Of a DNA stretch of 41,539 nt, positions 25,597 to 34,791 are shown piece by piece. The position numbers were made by a program, and so were the translations under genes. Where the stretch lies: contig CBDDBH010000008.1 in NCBI GenBank assembly GCA_965225625.1, forward strand, positions 1-41,539, written 5' to 3'. Every line of letters begins with the position of its first letter. The stretch's first letter is position 1. The stretch is from CBDDBH01 sp965225625. GTDB taxonomy: Bacteria; Pseudomonadota; Gammaproteobacteria; JADZEE01. Under the pieces are notes generated by a model, which did not search any database, was not told the origin of the DNA, and worked only from the letters and a program-made list of their open reading frames with translations.

Positions 25597-25911
25597 ATGA
25601 TCTACAACATGCGTGTCTACGACCTCAAGTTCGGTGCGATTCCGGAATATATGGCTGCGGTGAAAGAACTCGCGGTTAAAATCAGAGCCAAGCATGGGGT
25701 GAAACTTGCCGGCTGGTACTACACCGAGATCGGCACCCAACATCGCGTTGTGCATATCTGGGAATACAAGGACTACACCCACTTCGAAGAGGCGGCCCAG
25801 GCGGTGCGCAGCGATCCTCAATGGGTCAATGAATATGTTCCGCGCGTGCGAGACTTAATTGTCGGACAACAGGATTCGATGATGCGCGCACCGGACTGGG
25901 AGAGCTGGTAG
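25597..25911 (+). CDS. NIPSNAP-family protein
   Basis: A 104-residue ferredoxin-fold dimeric alpha-beta-barrel protein with the NIPSNAP pattern: MIYNMRVYDLKFGAIPEYM at the start and GWYYTEIGTQHRVVHIWEYKD in the middle. NIPSNAP proteins are found near catabolic genes in bacteria, but their biochemical role is unsettled. GGGAGAAG precedes the ATG. It is convergent with the UbiD-family gene and divergent from the AAA+ gene across the MITE-like element. Confidence 0.85.
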   Translation: MIYNMRVYDLKFGAIPEYMAAVKELAVKIRAKHGVKLAGWYYTEIGTQHRVVHIWEYKDYTHFEEAAQAVRSDPQWVNEYVPRVRDLIVGQQDSMMRAPDWESW

Positions 25912-25940
25912 CGTGCCAGCGCGGCTTGGTGCGTGTCGAA

Positions 25941-27551
25941 TCAAACCTCCGGAAAAATTTTCGATAGTTTCTCGAAGGTCAGCTGTTCGCGCATTTCCTC
26001 GCTCAGGTAAGGCACGTCGATGCCATATTCCGCCCAGCGCTGTTTAATCTTGCGTTCGAGTTCAACCGGGATTTTATTGAGCGGCGGAAAGCGCTGATCG
26101 CCGTAATCGGGGTTCGATTCGAACTCCCAGTTGCGCGTCGCATCGATGAGCACGCGGGTCCACTTGCCGCTGCCGTATTTGCGTGGATTGCGCAGTTCCA
26201 CCGGTGTCGAGGGATCCAGCGGTGAGCCGAAAGTCGGTCCGTAGGTGGTGATACCCCCTTCGGTGGCATTTACGCGATAGGCAATCGCCCATTCCATAGC
26301 TTCGGGATCGCGAATATCGATGTCTTCCTCGACGACGAACACGTTCTTGAACGCGAACTGGGACATGCTCCAGCCCCAAATCGCGCTCGCGACTTGCTGC
26401 GCGTGGCCGCGGTAGTTCTTGTGGATCTGCACGATGATATGGGTGCCGGAGGTTACCGGCGGGATCCACACATCGGTGATACCGGTTACGCCAAGATCCT
26501 CCATCAGATTCCAGGCAATTGCCGGCCAGCTGTGAGAGAAGATGCCGATGTCCTCGCTCGGAAACCCCGGTCGCGCGCCTTCCAGTGCTCCGCGCATGAT
26601 GGGATTGTTGCGGTGCGTGATCGCAGTGACAATAACCACAGGTTTCGGCGAGGGCTTGCCACCCGAGTATCCCGGGTATTCGGAGAACGGGCCTTCCATC
26701 TCGAAGGTCGCCGGGTCCGGATCGATATAGCCCTCGACTACGATTTCCGCGGAGGCCGGCACTTCCAAATCCACCGTTTCGCATTTCACGAGATCCACAG
26801 GGTGACCGAGAATGGCGCCCATCATGTCCCACTCACAAACTTTTTTGGTAAAGCAGCTTGCGCCGCAGAACGGTAACACATCGTGCCAGCCGTAGACGAT
26901 AGCCACTGGCATGGGCTCGGGCTTCATGCCGTATTTTATAAAGTGCTGCCCCCAACCCTGGGTTTTTACCAGGAGCTTACCGATCCGGTTTTTGTCGAGC
27001 AGCATGCCACGATATAAGCCGATGTTCGGTAAACCGGTGTCCGGCTCCTTGGTGACGGTAACCGCGGCGGTGTCGATATAGCGGCCGCCGTCCATGTGAT
27101 GCCACTTTGGCGCAGGGAATTGGTAGAGATCGATGTCATCGCCGGTGACGATGTTGTCCTTGACAGAACCAGACGCCACTACGCGAGGCTCGATGGGCTT
27201 ACGGTAGAGGTCCTTCAGATAAAAGATGATTTCTTTGCTCGACGTCGATTCGGGCAGACCAAGTAGCAGTGCCACCTGCTTGCGCGTACCTATGCTGCTG
27301 GTGAGGAATTTTGTGCAGCGCGTGTCGGCGTAGTCCTTGAGGTTTTCGAACAGAAGCGCTGGACCTTGCTGGCTCAAATTTACCCGTGCGATTGCGCCCA
27401 GCTCTTGATCCCAGTCGACTTCGGCGTGGATCTTGTGGAGTTGCCCGGCCGACTCCAGCGTTTCGAGCCATGTGCGCATGCTTGGTCCCGATTCCACGGC
27501 CGCTTTGTCTTGTTCTTGGATCTGCGCTGCACTACTGGCTGCTTGAATCAT
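25941..27551 (-). CDS. UbiD-family prenylated-FMN-dependent decarboxylase
   Basis: A 536-residue UbiD protein. The catalytic network of this family is visible: Arg181 in GLYRGML and Glu286/Glu291 in MEGPFSEYPGY. Other typical blocks are PALLFENLKDY and NPIMRGALEGARPG. Members (de)carboxylate aromatic or unsaturated acids using prFMN, which is made by a UbiX flavin prenyltransferase; no UbiX gene is in the window. A perfect AGGAGG stands before the ATG. The upstream neighbour is an EthD-like gene on the same strand, about 200 bases away. The substrate may be an aromatic or alpha,beta-unsaturated acid. Confidence 0.92.
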   Translation of the reverse strand: MIQAASSAAQIQEQDKAAVESGPSMRTWLETLESAGQLHKIHAEVDWDQELGAIARVNLSQQGPALLFENLKDYADTRCTKFLTSSIGTRKQVALLLGLPESTSSKEIIFYLKDLYRKPIEPRVVASGSVKDNIVTGDDIDLYQFPAPKWHHMDGGRYIDTAAVTVTKEPDTGLPNIGLYRGMLLDKNRIGKLLVKTQGWGQHFIKYGMKPEPMPVAIVYGWHDVLPFCGASCFTKKVCEWDMMGAILGHPVDLVKCETVDLEVPASAEIVVEGYIDPDPATFEMEGPFSEYPGYSGGKPSPKPVVIVTAITHRNNPIMRGALEGARPGFPSEDIGIFSHSWPAIAWNLMEDLGVTGITDVWIPPVTSGTHIIVQIHKNYRGHAQQVASAIWGWSMSQFAFKNVFVVEEDIDIRDPEAMEWAIAYRVNATEGGITTYGPTFGSPLDPSTPVELRNPRKYGSGKWTRVLIDATRNWEFESNPDYGDQRFPPLNKIPVELERKIKQRWAEYGIDVPYLSEEMREQLTFEKLSKIFPEV

Positions 27552-27757
27552 CTTGAATCCTCCTGAGGAGCGCGGCGTTGTGTGCTCCAGAAACGTAAAA
27601 CTACTCTACCAGCCGTGTCAATGCGAGCACACGCAACGAGTGTTCGAGTTTGCCGTGCCATGGCGTAGTAAAATCCTTCAAAATGCCTCTCCAGGCCAAT
27701 TGTTCGGTCAGGTGTGATTAAAGCGATGTCCGTACCAGCTCTCGGTGGATAAGCAAA

Positions 27758-28093
27758 CTAAAACTCCTCGACTTCAGCCGCAGTCCACACCAATTTGCAG
27801 TTGGTGTAATTGGCTACGTCGTCAATCAGCGGCTGCACCAGTGGTGTTTTCATGAAGGCGCTGAACGCGTCTAGATCCTTCTTCGATTCCAGATAGTAAG
27901 ACAACACAAGCACCGGTCCCGGAACTTCGGGGTTTAGAAAATCCCGGCAGTTACCTGCGACTTCGCGCCGGATAAACGGTACCTTTCCCTGGCGCATTAG
28001 CTGTTCGGCGAGTGGTATATGTTTGTCAAAGTAATGATCGAAATTGAAAAATGTATTTTCGACCGCCAGATAAGCCGCGCTAACTTTGAACAT
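27758..28093 (-). CDS. EthD-like dimeric alpha/beta-barrel protein
   Basis: A 111-residue protein with the EthD-type ferredoxin-like pattern: VSAAYLAVENTFFNFDHYF, a YFDKHIPLAEQLM helix close to the Y-x-x-x-H-x-P-L motif of EthD proteins, and VLSYYLESKKDLDAF. EthD-like proteins accompany catabolic oxygenases and may be small-molecule isomerases, decarboxylases or accessory proteins. A perfect TTGACA box lies about 60 bases upstream on the same strand. It is divergent from the PNPOx-FNR gene. Confidence 0.75.
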   Translation of the reverse strand: MFKVSAAYLAVENTFFNFDHYFDKHIPLAEQLMRQGKVPFIRREVAGNCRDFLNPEVPGPVLVLSYYLESKKDLDAFSAFMKTPLVQPLIDDVANYTNCKLVWTAAEVEEF

Positions 28094-28129
28094 CTACTAT
28101 CCCCCTTGATTTACACCAGGAATAAATTC

Positions 28130-28160
28130 AGCATACATCGTCCATCGCGTGTCCTGTCAA
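28130..28160 (-). promoter_or_regulatory. Putative sigma-70 promoter of the EthD-like gene
   Basis: On the minus strand TTGACA (28155-28160) is followed after 17 bases by TGTATG, or after 19 by TATGCT (28130-28135). It is about 40 bases before the EthD-like start. The -35 is perfect while the -10 is weak, so this is a candidate only. Confidence 0.4.
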
Positions 28161-28300
28161 GCTTGCATTCAACCACCGACATCGCGAAACGTTATTTGGC
28201 GTTTAGTTTAGTATTACCGTAGCGGCGTCTGAGCGCGCCGGTGTTACAGCACGATTGCCGCCTCACAGCCTTTTAACCCTTGAGCTTGGTGGTGACGATT

Positions 28301-29941
28301 ATGACAAACGAATCGCCTTTCCACGCGGGCGAGCAGGCGGTGCAGACCCGGCTCGGCGTTCGTGATGAGATCGAACCGTGGGCTCGGCAAATGGTGCGTC
28401 CCTATCTGCCTGAAGAGCATCGCGTCTTTCACCAGTCGTTACCATTCCTGGTAGCGGCTGCGCGTGATGCCGGTGGCCGCCCATGGGCGACGTTACTGAC
28501 CGGTGCGCCCGGTTTTGTGCATTCTCCGGATCCGCAACGGCTTGAAATCGACGCCCAGACATTTTCCGGTGACGCTTTGGAAGGGGCTCTAACCCCAGGC
28601 GCCGATCTCGGTTTGCTCGGTATCGAACTGGAAACCCGCCGGCGCAACCGGGTGAACGGGCGAGTTGCTAACGGCGACTCGGCTGTGCTGCTGTTCGAAG
28701 TCGAGCAAACCTTCGGTAACTGCCCACAATACATCCACGAACGCACCTGGGAACGGGTGGCTGCGCCGGCCGATCCGATCCCGGCACGCCGTGCCACTCG
28801 ACTTTCGCCTGCGATGCGCGAGTGGATACAAAGCGCTGATACGTTTTTCATTGCCAGCGGTCACCGTGGCGACGGCAGCAGCCCGAGTTACGGCATGGAC
28901 GCCTCGCATCGGGGCGGCGACTCCGAATTCGTACGCGTGGACAGCGATACCAGCCTGCTGTTTCCGGACTATGCGGGTAACAATCACTTCAATACGATTG
29001 GCAATCTGGTTGTCGAACCGCGCGCCGGCCTGTTATTCGTCGATTTCGAACGCGGCAGCCTGCTGCAACTCACAGGCCACACCCGCATTGACTGGGACTC
29101 CCCAGCCGTGGCCCGATTCCCGGCAGCGCGGCGTCTCGTCGGGTTTGAGGTGGAGGAGGTGGTTGAACTCGAGGCGGTATTGCCCTTGCGCTGGAGTGCT
29201 GCCAGCGATTTCGTTCGAACACTGCGACTGGTCGAGAAGCGCCGCGAAAGCGCGGACGTGACGTCGTTTGTCTTCGCCGCTCGCGACGGTGGGCCACTGG
29301 CGGATTTTCAGGCCGGACAGCACCTTCCGATCGAGCTGCAGGTGCCAGATCAGCCGCAGCCTGTTCGCCGCACTTACTCGCTTTCGAACGGGCCGGGCAC
29401 GGACCGCTACCGCATCAGCGTCAAGCGAGAGCACCTCGGGATAGCGTCACGCCACCTGCATGATCAGGTTGAACTTGGAGCATTTGTTGAGGCACGTCCC
29501 CCGGCAGGTGAATTTGTGCTTTTTAAGGCCGACCGACCCGTCGCGCTCATCAGCGCAGGGATTGGTCTGACGCCGATGGTCAGTATGTTGCACACCCTGA
29601 ACGACGCGGCCATGGTTAAACCCGTCTGGTTTGTTCATGGTGCGCGGGACGGCGAACATCACCCGCTATTGGAAGAAGTCCGAACGCTGGTTACAAAACG
29701 CGAGCGCACACAGGCGCATGTCGCCTACAGCCAGCCGCGATCAGCGGACGTGCTCGGAACGCACTACGATTCAGTGGGACGCGTCGATGCCGAGTTGATC
29801 GCTCGCTTGCTGCCCGCGCTGGACGCTGAATTTTATCTTTGCGGTCCGACGGGCTTTATGGCGAATATGCAAACGGGCTTGATAACCCGCGGAGTGCCCG
29901 CGGACCGCATTCACACTGAAACCTTCGGGCCGGTCGGTTGA
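28301..29941 (+). CDS. PNPOx-like FMN domain fused to a ferredoxin-NADP-reductase-type flavoprotein
   Basis: A protein of about 546 residues. The N-terminal half (to about 290) is a pyridoxamine-5'-phosphate-oxidase-like split barrel (PWATLLTGAPGFVHSPD, LLFPDYAGNNHFNTIGNL, GLLFVDFERG). The C-terminal half is a flavodoxin-reductase module with RRTYSLSNG for FAD, ISAGIGLTPMVSMLHTL for the NAD(P)H site, and FYLCGPTGFMANM. It ends soon after this, so the plant-type 2Fe-2S domain often attached to such fusions is absent. It could pass NAD(P)H electrons through FAD to FMN, or to an oxygenase. The ATG at 28301 is preferred over TTG at 28280. Confidence 0.85.
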   Translation: MTNESPFHAGEQAVQTRLGVRDEIEPWARQMVRPYLPEEHRVFHQSLPFLVAAARDAGGRPWATLLTGAPGFVHSPDPQRLEIDAQTFSGDALEGALTPGADLGLLGIELETRRRNRVNGRVANGDSAVLLFEVEQTFGNCPQYIHERTWERVAAPADPIPARRATRLSPAMREWIQSADTFFIASGHRGDGSSPSYGMDASHRGGDSEFVRVDSDTSLLFPDYAGNNHFNTIGNLVVEPRAGLLFVDFERGSLLQLTGHTRIDWDSPAVARFPAARRLVGFEVEEVVELEAVLPLRWSAASDFVRTLRLVEKRRESADVTSFVFAARDGGPLADFQAGQHLPIELQVPDQPQPVRRTYSLSNGPGTDRYRISVKREHLGIASRHLHDQVELGAFVEARPPAGEFVLFKADRPVALISAGIGLTPMVSMLHTLNDAAMVKPVWFVHGARDGEHHPLLEEVRTLVTKRERTQAHVAYSQPRSADVLGTHYDSVGRVDAELIARLLPALDAEFYLCGPTGFMANMQTGLITRGVPADRIHTETFGPVG

Positions 29942-29956
29942 TGGACGTGGGTGTGT

Positions 29957-29976
29957 CCCTCTCCGACGTGAGAGGG
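29957..29976. terminator. Weak hairpin between convergent genes
   Basis: CCCTCTC and GAGAGGG form a seven-base-pair stem around a six-base loop, between the ends of the PNPOx-FNR gene and the TonB receptor gene. There is no convincing T-run on either side, so termination is only possible. Confidence 0.3.
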
Positions 29977-30000
29977 GGTTAATCGTTGCTGGAGCGTTGG

Positions 30001-32466
30001 CTAATGATAACTCCAGCTTAACTGCGCACCGATGGCACGCGGCTCGACGGTGACTTTTTGCTTGGCATCCACGCCAGTACCGAAGACATCAATGACAGCG
30101 GACTTGTCAGTCACGTTGCGTACAAAAACTCGAAAATCCCAGTTCTTGTATTCAAAATTGGCACTCAAATCCAGCAGAAAATAATCGCCCAGTGGATTGT
30201 TATTTTCGAAAGTGTCATTGAAGAACCGGGTTGAATCATCGGTGTAGGAGAAATTGGCACGCAAGGCCGTGTCTACACTGTCGAGCAGTTGAAACGGCAC
30301 ACGGTACTCGGCCGTGCCCGATAAGGCCCATTCGGGAACCTTCGGCACTTTGTCGCCACTGAACCCGCCAGGAAATCCGAGTCCTAAGGGGTCATCGACG
30401 ATCTGATCCTCGGTTAGCGCCGCATCGATCCAGGTCAGGCCAAAGGTCAGGTACCAGTGTTCGTTCGGCCGGGCCGCGAGCTCGAGCTCGACGCCGTCGA
30501 TCTCGGCCGCCGCAGCATTGCCGATAAAATTGACGGTGCCGGACGGATCCTGACCGGGTACCTGGATATCGTCCCATTTCATATGGAAGTAGGTCGCGTT
30601 GGCCGTGAGGCGGTCCTCGAACCACGAGGTCTTGGCACCGCCCTCGTAGCTGATCACCGTGTCCGGCGCAAAGAAATCCGGAACTATAACGTTCAATTGC
30701 GCGGCCTGATTGGAATCGTTTATGCCACCCTGACGGAAACCCGTCGCAGCCCGGAAATAGAAAAGTATATTATCGGCATGCCGATAAGCGAGACTGGCGT
30801 CCCAGGTGAGCTCGTCGACGCTGCTACTGGCTTCGAGACCAAACCTGGATTGCGTTTGCACGGGACCACCGAAAGCGGGCGGCAGCGTGAACGGAATGCT
30901 GCCCTGAAAATCCTGCGTACTGGCTTGAATGTCTTCCTCGTCCGCTTCGTAATACCGTACACCGCCGCCCAAGGTTATTTGTTCCGTAATCTCCCAGTCG
31001 ACATGTCCAAACAGCGCGAAAGATTCGATGAAAACTCGATTGTCGCTGCCGAATACAAGGTTCATCGCGCCCTGGGAGGTCGGATCTGCGATACAGTCAG
31101 GATGGAACGTGCACAGCGACTTACCGGTTACCGGATCGGCCCGCATCACCACCAGGTCAGTTCTCTGGTCCTCGTCCTGATAGAACCAACCGGCAACGAA
31201 ATTGATCGGTCCCTCGAAATCCGAGGTAAAGCGGATCTCTGCGGAGAGCACGTCGCGAATCTGTGTCTGGTGGATAGCCCAGGGCGTAGTAATGCCTAAG
31301 CGCGCGCCGGGGATCACCGGGAATGGAACGCCGGGAACGAAAAACGGCGGCACATCGACGCCCGTCTGCGTGGGCGGGACGGGATCAACCAGAAAGAAAC
31401 CCGTGGCGATTGCGCTCGTATCCCAACTGTGTTTGTAGGGGTCATTTTCGAACTTTGATACGGTGCCCAGTACCGAGCCGAATCCCAGATCATATTCCGC
31501 TGTTGCGCCGTACATTAATACGTCGCTGCTGGAGTTCTGCACTGACGGCGTTGTCAGGATCCGATCGCCGACGACGCCGCTCAGCGGAGGGTGCACCAGA
31601 CCAACTGCGTTCGGCGGGCCAACGATAAAGGTAACGGGCAGCAGGTGCCCCGTAGCTACGTCCGAAAATCCGTTCGGCCCATCCACCTCGATGTCCTGAT
31701 ACATCGCGTATGCATCGAAAGTGAAGTCCTCGTTCGGCGTGAAGCGCAGCATGACGCGGCCACCGACTTTTTCGACTTCGTCAGCGTTTTCATGCTCGCT
31801 CACGGCATTAAGTCCGGTGAAGTGATCGATGAAGCCGCCGCTGCTTTCGTACCAGCCGACCGCACGAACGGCCAGAACATCTTCCATCAAGGGGATATTC
31901 AACATACCGTTGGCACCATATCCCGCATCACCATCCTTGAGCCCATTGCCGCGCAATGAGGCATTGGCGTCTATTTCGCTGGCATCGGGTTTGTTGGAGA
32001 TGAGACGCACGGTGCCGGTCATGGAACTGGCGCCGAACAAAGTGCCCTGCGGTCCTTTGAGAATTTCCACGCGGGCCAGATCGTAAGCGCCGATGTCGGG
32101 CGTACGACCGCCGCCATCCTGAAAGTTCTGACCGGTGATCACGGTTTCGTCGAAGTAGACGCCGACGGTGCCGGCACCGGGAGATTGGATGCCACGAATG
32201 ATGGGCTGCAAATCGCCGACAGCGGATTTGGCGAACTGTAATGAAGGTTCGATCCGGGCAATATCGTCGAAAGAGCGAAGTTCGTGATCGCGGATGAATT
32301 CACCGGTGACGGCTTTGATACCGGCCGGGATATCCTGAACAGACACGGCACCACGTTTGGTGGCCGTGACGATAATCTCCTCGATGATCACCTGTGCGTT
32401 GGCCGCGCTGATGCCCATGGCAAATACCAGCGCGAGGCTCGGTACGCGAATGTCCGATATCCTCAT
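30001..32466 (-). CDS. TonB-dependent outer-membrane receptor
   Basis: The 821-residue protein has a signal peptide (ALVFAMGISAANA) and a TonB box (EEIIVTATKRG, about 29-39). A plug domain follows, with IRGIQSPGAGTVGVYFDE and VEILKGPQGTLFGASSMTGT, then a 22-strand-type barrel with YRHADNILFYFRAATGFRQGG and a C-terminal AIGAQLSWSY strand. It imports a bulky ligand across the outer membrane, powered by TonB. Family resemblance is to the large group tied to organic-substrate uptake, not clearly siderophores. AGGGGGA precedes the start. It is divergent from a Rieske oxygenase with a palindromic operator-like site between them, so uptake and oxidation of one substrate is a reasonable inference. 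Confidence 0.92.
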   Translation of the reverse strand: MRISDIRVPSLALVFAMGISAANAQVIIEEIIVTATKRGAVSVQDIPAGIKAVTGEFIRDHELRSFDDIARIEPSLQFAKSAVGDLQPIIRGIQSPGAGTVGVYFDETVITGQNFQDGGGRTPDIGAYDLARVEILKGPQGTLFGASSMTGTVRLISNKPDASEIDANASLRGNGLKDGDAGYGANGMLNIPLMEDVLAVRAVGWYESSGGFIDHFTGLNAVSEHENADEVEKVGGRVMLRFTPNEDFTFDAYAMYQDIEVDGPNGFSDVATGHLLPVTFIVGPPNAVGLVHPPLSGVVGDRILTTPSVQNSSSDVLMYGATAEYDLGFGSVLGTVSKFENDPYKHSWDTSAIATGFFLVDPVPPTQTGVDVPPFFVPGVPFPVIPGARLGITTPWAIHQTQIRDVLSAEIRFTSDFEGPINFVAGWFYQDEDQRTDLVVMRADPVTGKSLCTFHPDCIADPTSQGAMNLVFGSDNRVFIESFALFGHVDWEITEQITLGGGVRYYEADEEDIQASTQDFQGSIPFTLPPAFGGPVQTQSRFGLEASSSVDELTWDASLAYRHADNILFYFRAATGFRQGGINDSNQAAQLNVIVPDFFAPDTVISYEGGAKTSWFEDRLTANATYFHMKWDDIQVPGQDPSGTVNFIGNAAAAEIDGVELELAARPNEHWYLTFGLTWIDAALTEDQIVDDPLGLGFPGGFSGDKVPKVPEWALSGTAEYRVPFQLLDSVDTALRANFSYTDDSTRFFNDTFENNNPLGDYFLLDLSANFEYKNWDFRVFVRNVTDKSAVIDVFGTGVDAKQKVTVEPRAIGAQLSWSYH

Positions 32467-32498
32467 AGTGAATCCCCCTAATTAACGACGCATATTTA

Positions 32499-32526
32499 AG
32501 TGCGCCGGTACGCACTAAATTGTCAA
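32499..32526 (-). promoter_or_regulatory. TTGACA box plus palindromic operator upstream of the TonB receptor
   Basis: On the minus strand a perfect TTGACA (32521-32526) is followed at 32499-32516 by AGTGCG-TACCGG-CGCACT, a palindrome with six-base arms. The palindrome lies where the promoter spacer should be, and AT-rich sequence (TTAAAT) follows. This is the layout of a repressor site, as used by TetR-type regulators of catabolic genes. No such regulator gene is in the window. Confidence 0.5.
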
Positions 32527-32758
32527 CAATCACGTTAATCCTAGGCCCGGGCCCAGCATGAGTCAACCAGCGCAGTACCGCACATTCAGACGTCGAATCG
32601 ACCCAATTCTATTGCCACGGTGAAATGGCCGAGTCATAGTCCTGCGCCGCGCGCGAACGTCATGCACCCACGTTGGGTCGCTTGTCAGCACGTTGTGACT
32701 CCTGGCAGAATCTGCCGGCAACGCTGTCAGAAAGTACTTATTGAAGGAGATCCGCAGA

Positions 32759-33880
32759 ATGGGTAAGCCGTTTTTGAAGAACGCCTGGTACTGTGCGACT
32801 TGGAGCAACGAAGTCGGTGAGGGCTTGTTCGAGCGAACCATTGCCAACCACCCGATCCTCTTTTACCGGAAAGACAATGGTGATCCGGTCGCGCTTCACG
32901 ATATGTGCCCGCACCGGTTCTCGCCGCTGCACCGGGGCACCCGCAAGGGTGACCTCGTCGAGTGTGCCTACCATGGCCTGCGCTTTGACAGCACGGGCAA
33001 GTGCGTTCACAACCCACACGGCGACGGCAAAATCCCGAAGAAAGCCTTCGTCAGGCAATATCCGCTGGTAGAACGCCACGATATGTTGTGGGTTTGGCTG
33101 GGCGAGCCGGAGCTTGCCAACCCGGACACGATTCCGGATTTCAGTTGCCAGAACGACCCACGCTACCGATGCGTGGGTGGCGTTATAGAAATGCACGGCA
33201 ACTACGAAATCATCACCGATAATCTCATGGATCTGACGCACGTGGAGTACTTGCACCGGGGTCTGCTGGGCAGTGACGCGATCACCCGTGGCAAGCACGA
33301 AATCATGCAGGATGGAACGACGGTCTGGTCCAACCGTTGGTGTCCCGATGGTCTTGCACCACCAGCCTGGGATGCGATGTTCGACAATTATGGCAAGGTG
33401 GTCGATCACTGGTTGTATATGCGCTGGGATGCACCCGCGCATATGCTGCTGGACGTGGGCATCGTGCCAACCGGCACGCCGCGCGAAAATGGCATCTGGA
33501 TGTACGGAACCGATATTCTGACACCCAGGACCGAGACTTCTTCTTACTACTTCTGGGGTGTGTCGCGCGCATACAAGTTGGACGACGCCGCTATGGATCA
33601 GGCCTGGCGGGACGCCATCGATTTGGCATTCGTGCATCAGGACAAACCAACCATTGAAGCGCAGCAGGCAATGATGGAACTGCACGGCGCGACGGATATC
33701 GATGGGTTGGATCCGGTGTTACTGACCGGCGACAGCGGGCCGATGCGTTGCCGTCGGCTATTACAGAGATTACGTGAAAAGGACGGCGAAGAACTGCCGG
33801 ATCCCCGTAATCCCGCGTTGACCAGCCTGGTGGAAGAAACCGCCAAAAACTACGACGGCAGAATCGAAAAGGTGGTGTAA
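32759..33880 (+). CDS. Rieske [2Fe-2S] oxygenase, VanA/O-demethylase type
   Basis: A 373-residue oxygenase. The Rieske centre has Cys50-x-His52 (CPHRFSPLHRG) and Cys69-x2-His72 (CAYHGLRFD). The non-heme iron site is in DNLMDLTHVEYLH (His161, His166; Asp154 or Asp158 nearby). The start KPFLKNAWYCATW matches vanillate and dicamba O-demethylase-type enzymes, which are homomeric and need a separate reductase. That reductase is not adjacent. The ATG at 32759 has GAAGGAGA nine bases upstream; the TTG at 32741 is rejected. It shares a divergent regulatory region with the TonB receptor. The substrate is unknown; oxidative demethylation or hydroxylation is expected. Confidence 0.9.
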   Translation: MGKPFLKNAWYCATWSNEVGEGLFERTIANHPILFYRKDNGDPVALHDMCPHRFSPLHRGTRKGDLVECAYHGLRFDSTGKCVHNPHGDGKIPKKAFVRQYPLVERHDMLWVWLGEPELANPDTIPDFSCQNDPRYRCVGGVIEMHGNYEIITDNLMDLTHVEYLHRGLLGSDAITRGKHEIMQDGTTVWSNRWCPDGLAPPAWDAMFDNYGKVVDHWLYMRWDAPAHMLLDVGIVPTGTPRENGIWMYGTDILTPRTETSSYYFWGVSRAYKLDDAAMDQAWRDAIDLAFVHQDKPTIEAQQAMMELHGATDIDGLDPVLLTGDSGPMRCRRLLQRLREKDGEELPDPRNPALTSLVEETAKNYDGRIEKVV

Positions 33881-33957
33881 TCGACCGCCAAGCGTACAGT
33901 GACTGATCCGCGGTTTCACGGTGTCGCCGGTGGACTTCGCGCATCGCCGCACAACGC

Positions 33958-33979
33958 TTTTAACATGGCTGTAACATGC
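33958..33979 (+). promoter_or_regulatory. Possible Pho box upstream of phoB
   Basis: Two direct repeats with an 11-base period, TTTTAACATGG (33958-33968) and CTGTAACATGC (33969-33979), lie 45-66 bases before the phoB start. Pho boxes are tandem CTGTCAT-like half sites spaced 11 bases apart. The second copy fits (CTGTAAC) and the first fits poorly. Autoregulation by PhoB is the expected logic. Confidence 0.45.
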
Positions 33980-34023
33980 AGGGTATTTAATACCGGGCCG
34001 TAAACGCAGCTAAGGTCACACGC

Positions 34024-34710
34024 ATGTCGGGAACCATCCTGATCGTCGACGACGAGCCAGCGATACGCCAGATGCTGGAATTCACGCTCTCAAGCGAAGG
34101 TTACAGCTGCCGATTAGCCGCGGACGTTAATGAGGCACGCGACCTGCTGGCTGAGTCGACGCCAGATCTCATTCTTCTCGATTGGATGTTGCCCGGCGTC
34201 AGCGGCATCGACTTTGCACGCCGGCTCAAGCACGACCCGCAAACCAACCACATTGCAATCATTATGGTGACTGCGCGCGACGCGGAAGTCGAAAAAGTCC
34301 AAGGCCTTGATTTGGGTGCGGACGACTATATAACCAAGCCATTCTCCAATAAGGAAATGCTGGCGCGCATACGCGCGGTTATTCGCCGTGGAGCGAAGCT
34401 GAAGTCGAAGGGTGCGATCGAGATAGGTGGTTTGAAACTGGACAGTGAAACGTATCGCGTCAGCGCCGGCGAGGCCCCTGTCGAACTGAGTCCGACTGAA
34501 TTCCGCTTGCTGCACTTCTTCGTCACACACCCGGAACGTGTTTATACGCGAGGTCAATTGCTGGACTCGGTCTGGGGCGACAACGTTTACATCGACGAAC
34601 GCACCGTCGATGTTCATATACTGCGTTTGCGAAAAGTGCTGGCCCCACATAAATACGACGAGTATGTACAGACGGTGCGTAGTGTAGGCTATCGATTTTC
34701 TACACACTGA
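34024..34710 (+). CDS. phoB: Phosphate-regulon response regulator PhoB
   Basis: A 228-residue OmpR/PhoB-type regulator. The receiver domain has acidic Asp9/Asp10 (LIVDDEP), phospho-acceptor Asp53 (LILLDWMLPG) and Lys in DDYITKPFSNKE. A winged-helix DNA-binding domain follows (LSPTEFRLLHFFVTHPERVY ... RTVDVHILRLRKVL ... VQTVRSVGYRFS). PhoB family identity rests on LDWMLPGVSG, the receiver sequence and the paired PhoR. It activates phosphate-starvation genes. phoR follows after 81 bases. Neither pst transport genes nor phoU are in the window. Confidence 0.93.
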   Translation: MSGTILIVDDEPAIRQMLEFTLSSEGYSCRLAADVNEARDLLAESTPDLILLDWMLPGVSGIDFARRLKHDPQTNHIAIIMVTARDAEVEKVQGLDLGADDYITKPFSNKEMLARIRAVIRRGAKLKSKGAIEIGGLKLDSETYRVSAGEAPVELSPTEFRLLHFFVTHPERVYTRGQLLDSVWGDNVYIDERTVDVHILRLRKVLAPHKYDEYVQTVRSVGYRFSTH

Positions 34711-34791
34711 TCGACGGGCTCAGCGCCGCGAGTATTCGCACACGATTGATTGCAGCTACGAAACCTCGGTCCGGCGGGATAATCGAAACTG

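Noticed and set aside
30457..31299. 280-codon plus-strand frame
   Set aside because: Antisense to the TonB-dependent receptor barrel; no family features.
32738..33685. 315-codon minus-strand frame
   Set aside because: Shadow of the VanA-type oxygenase gene.
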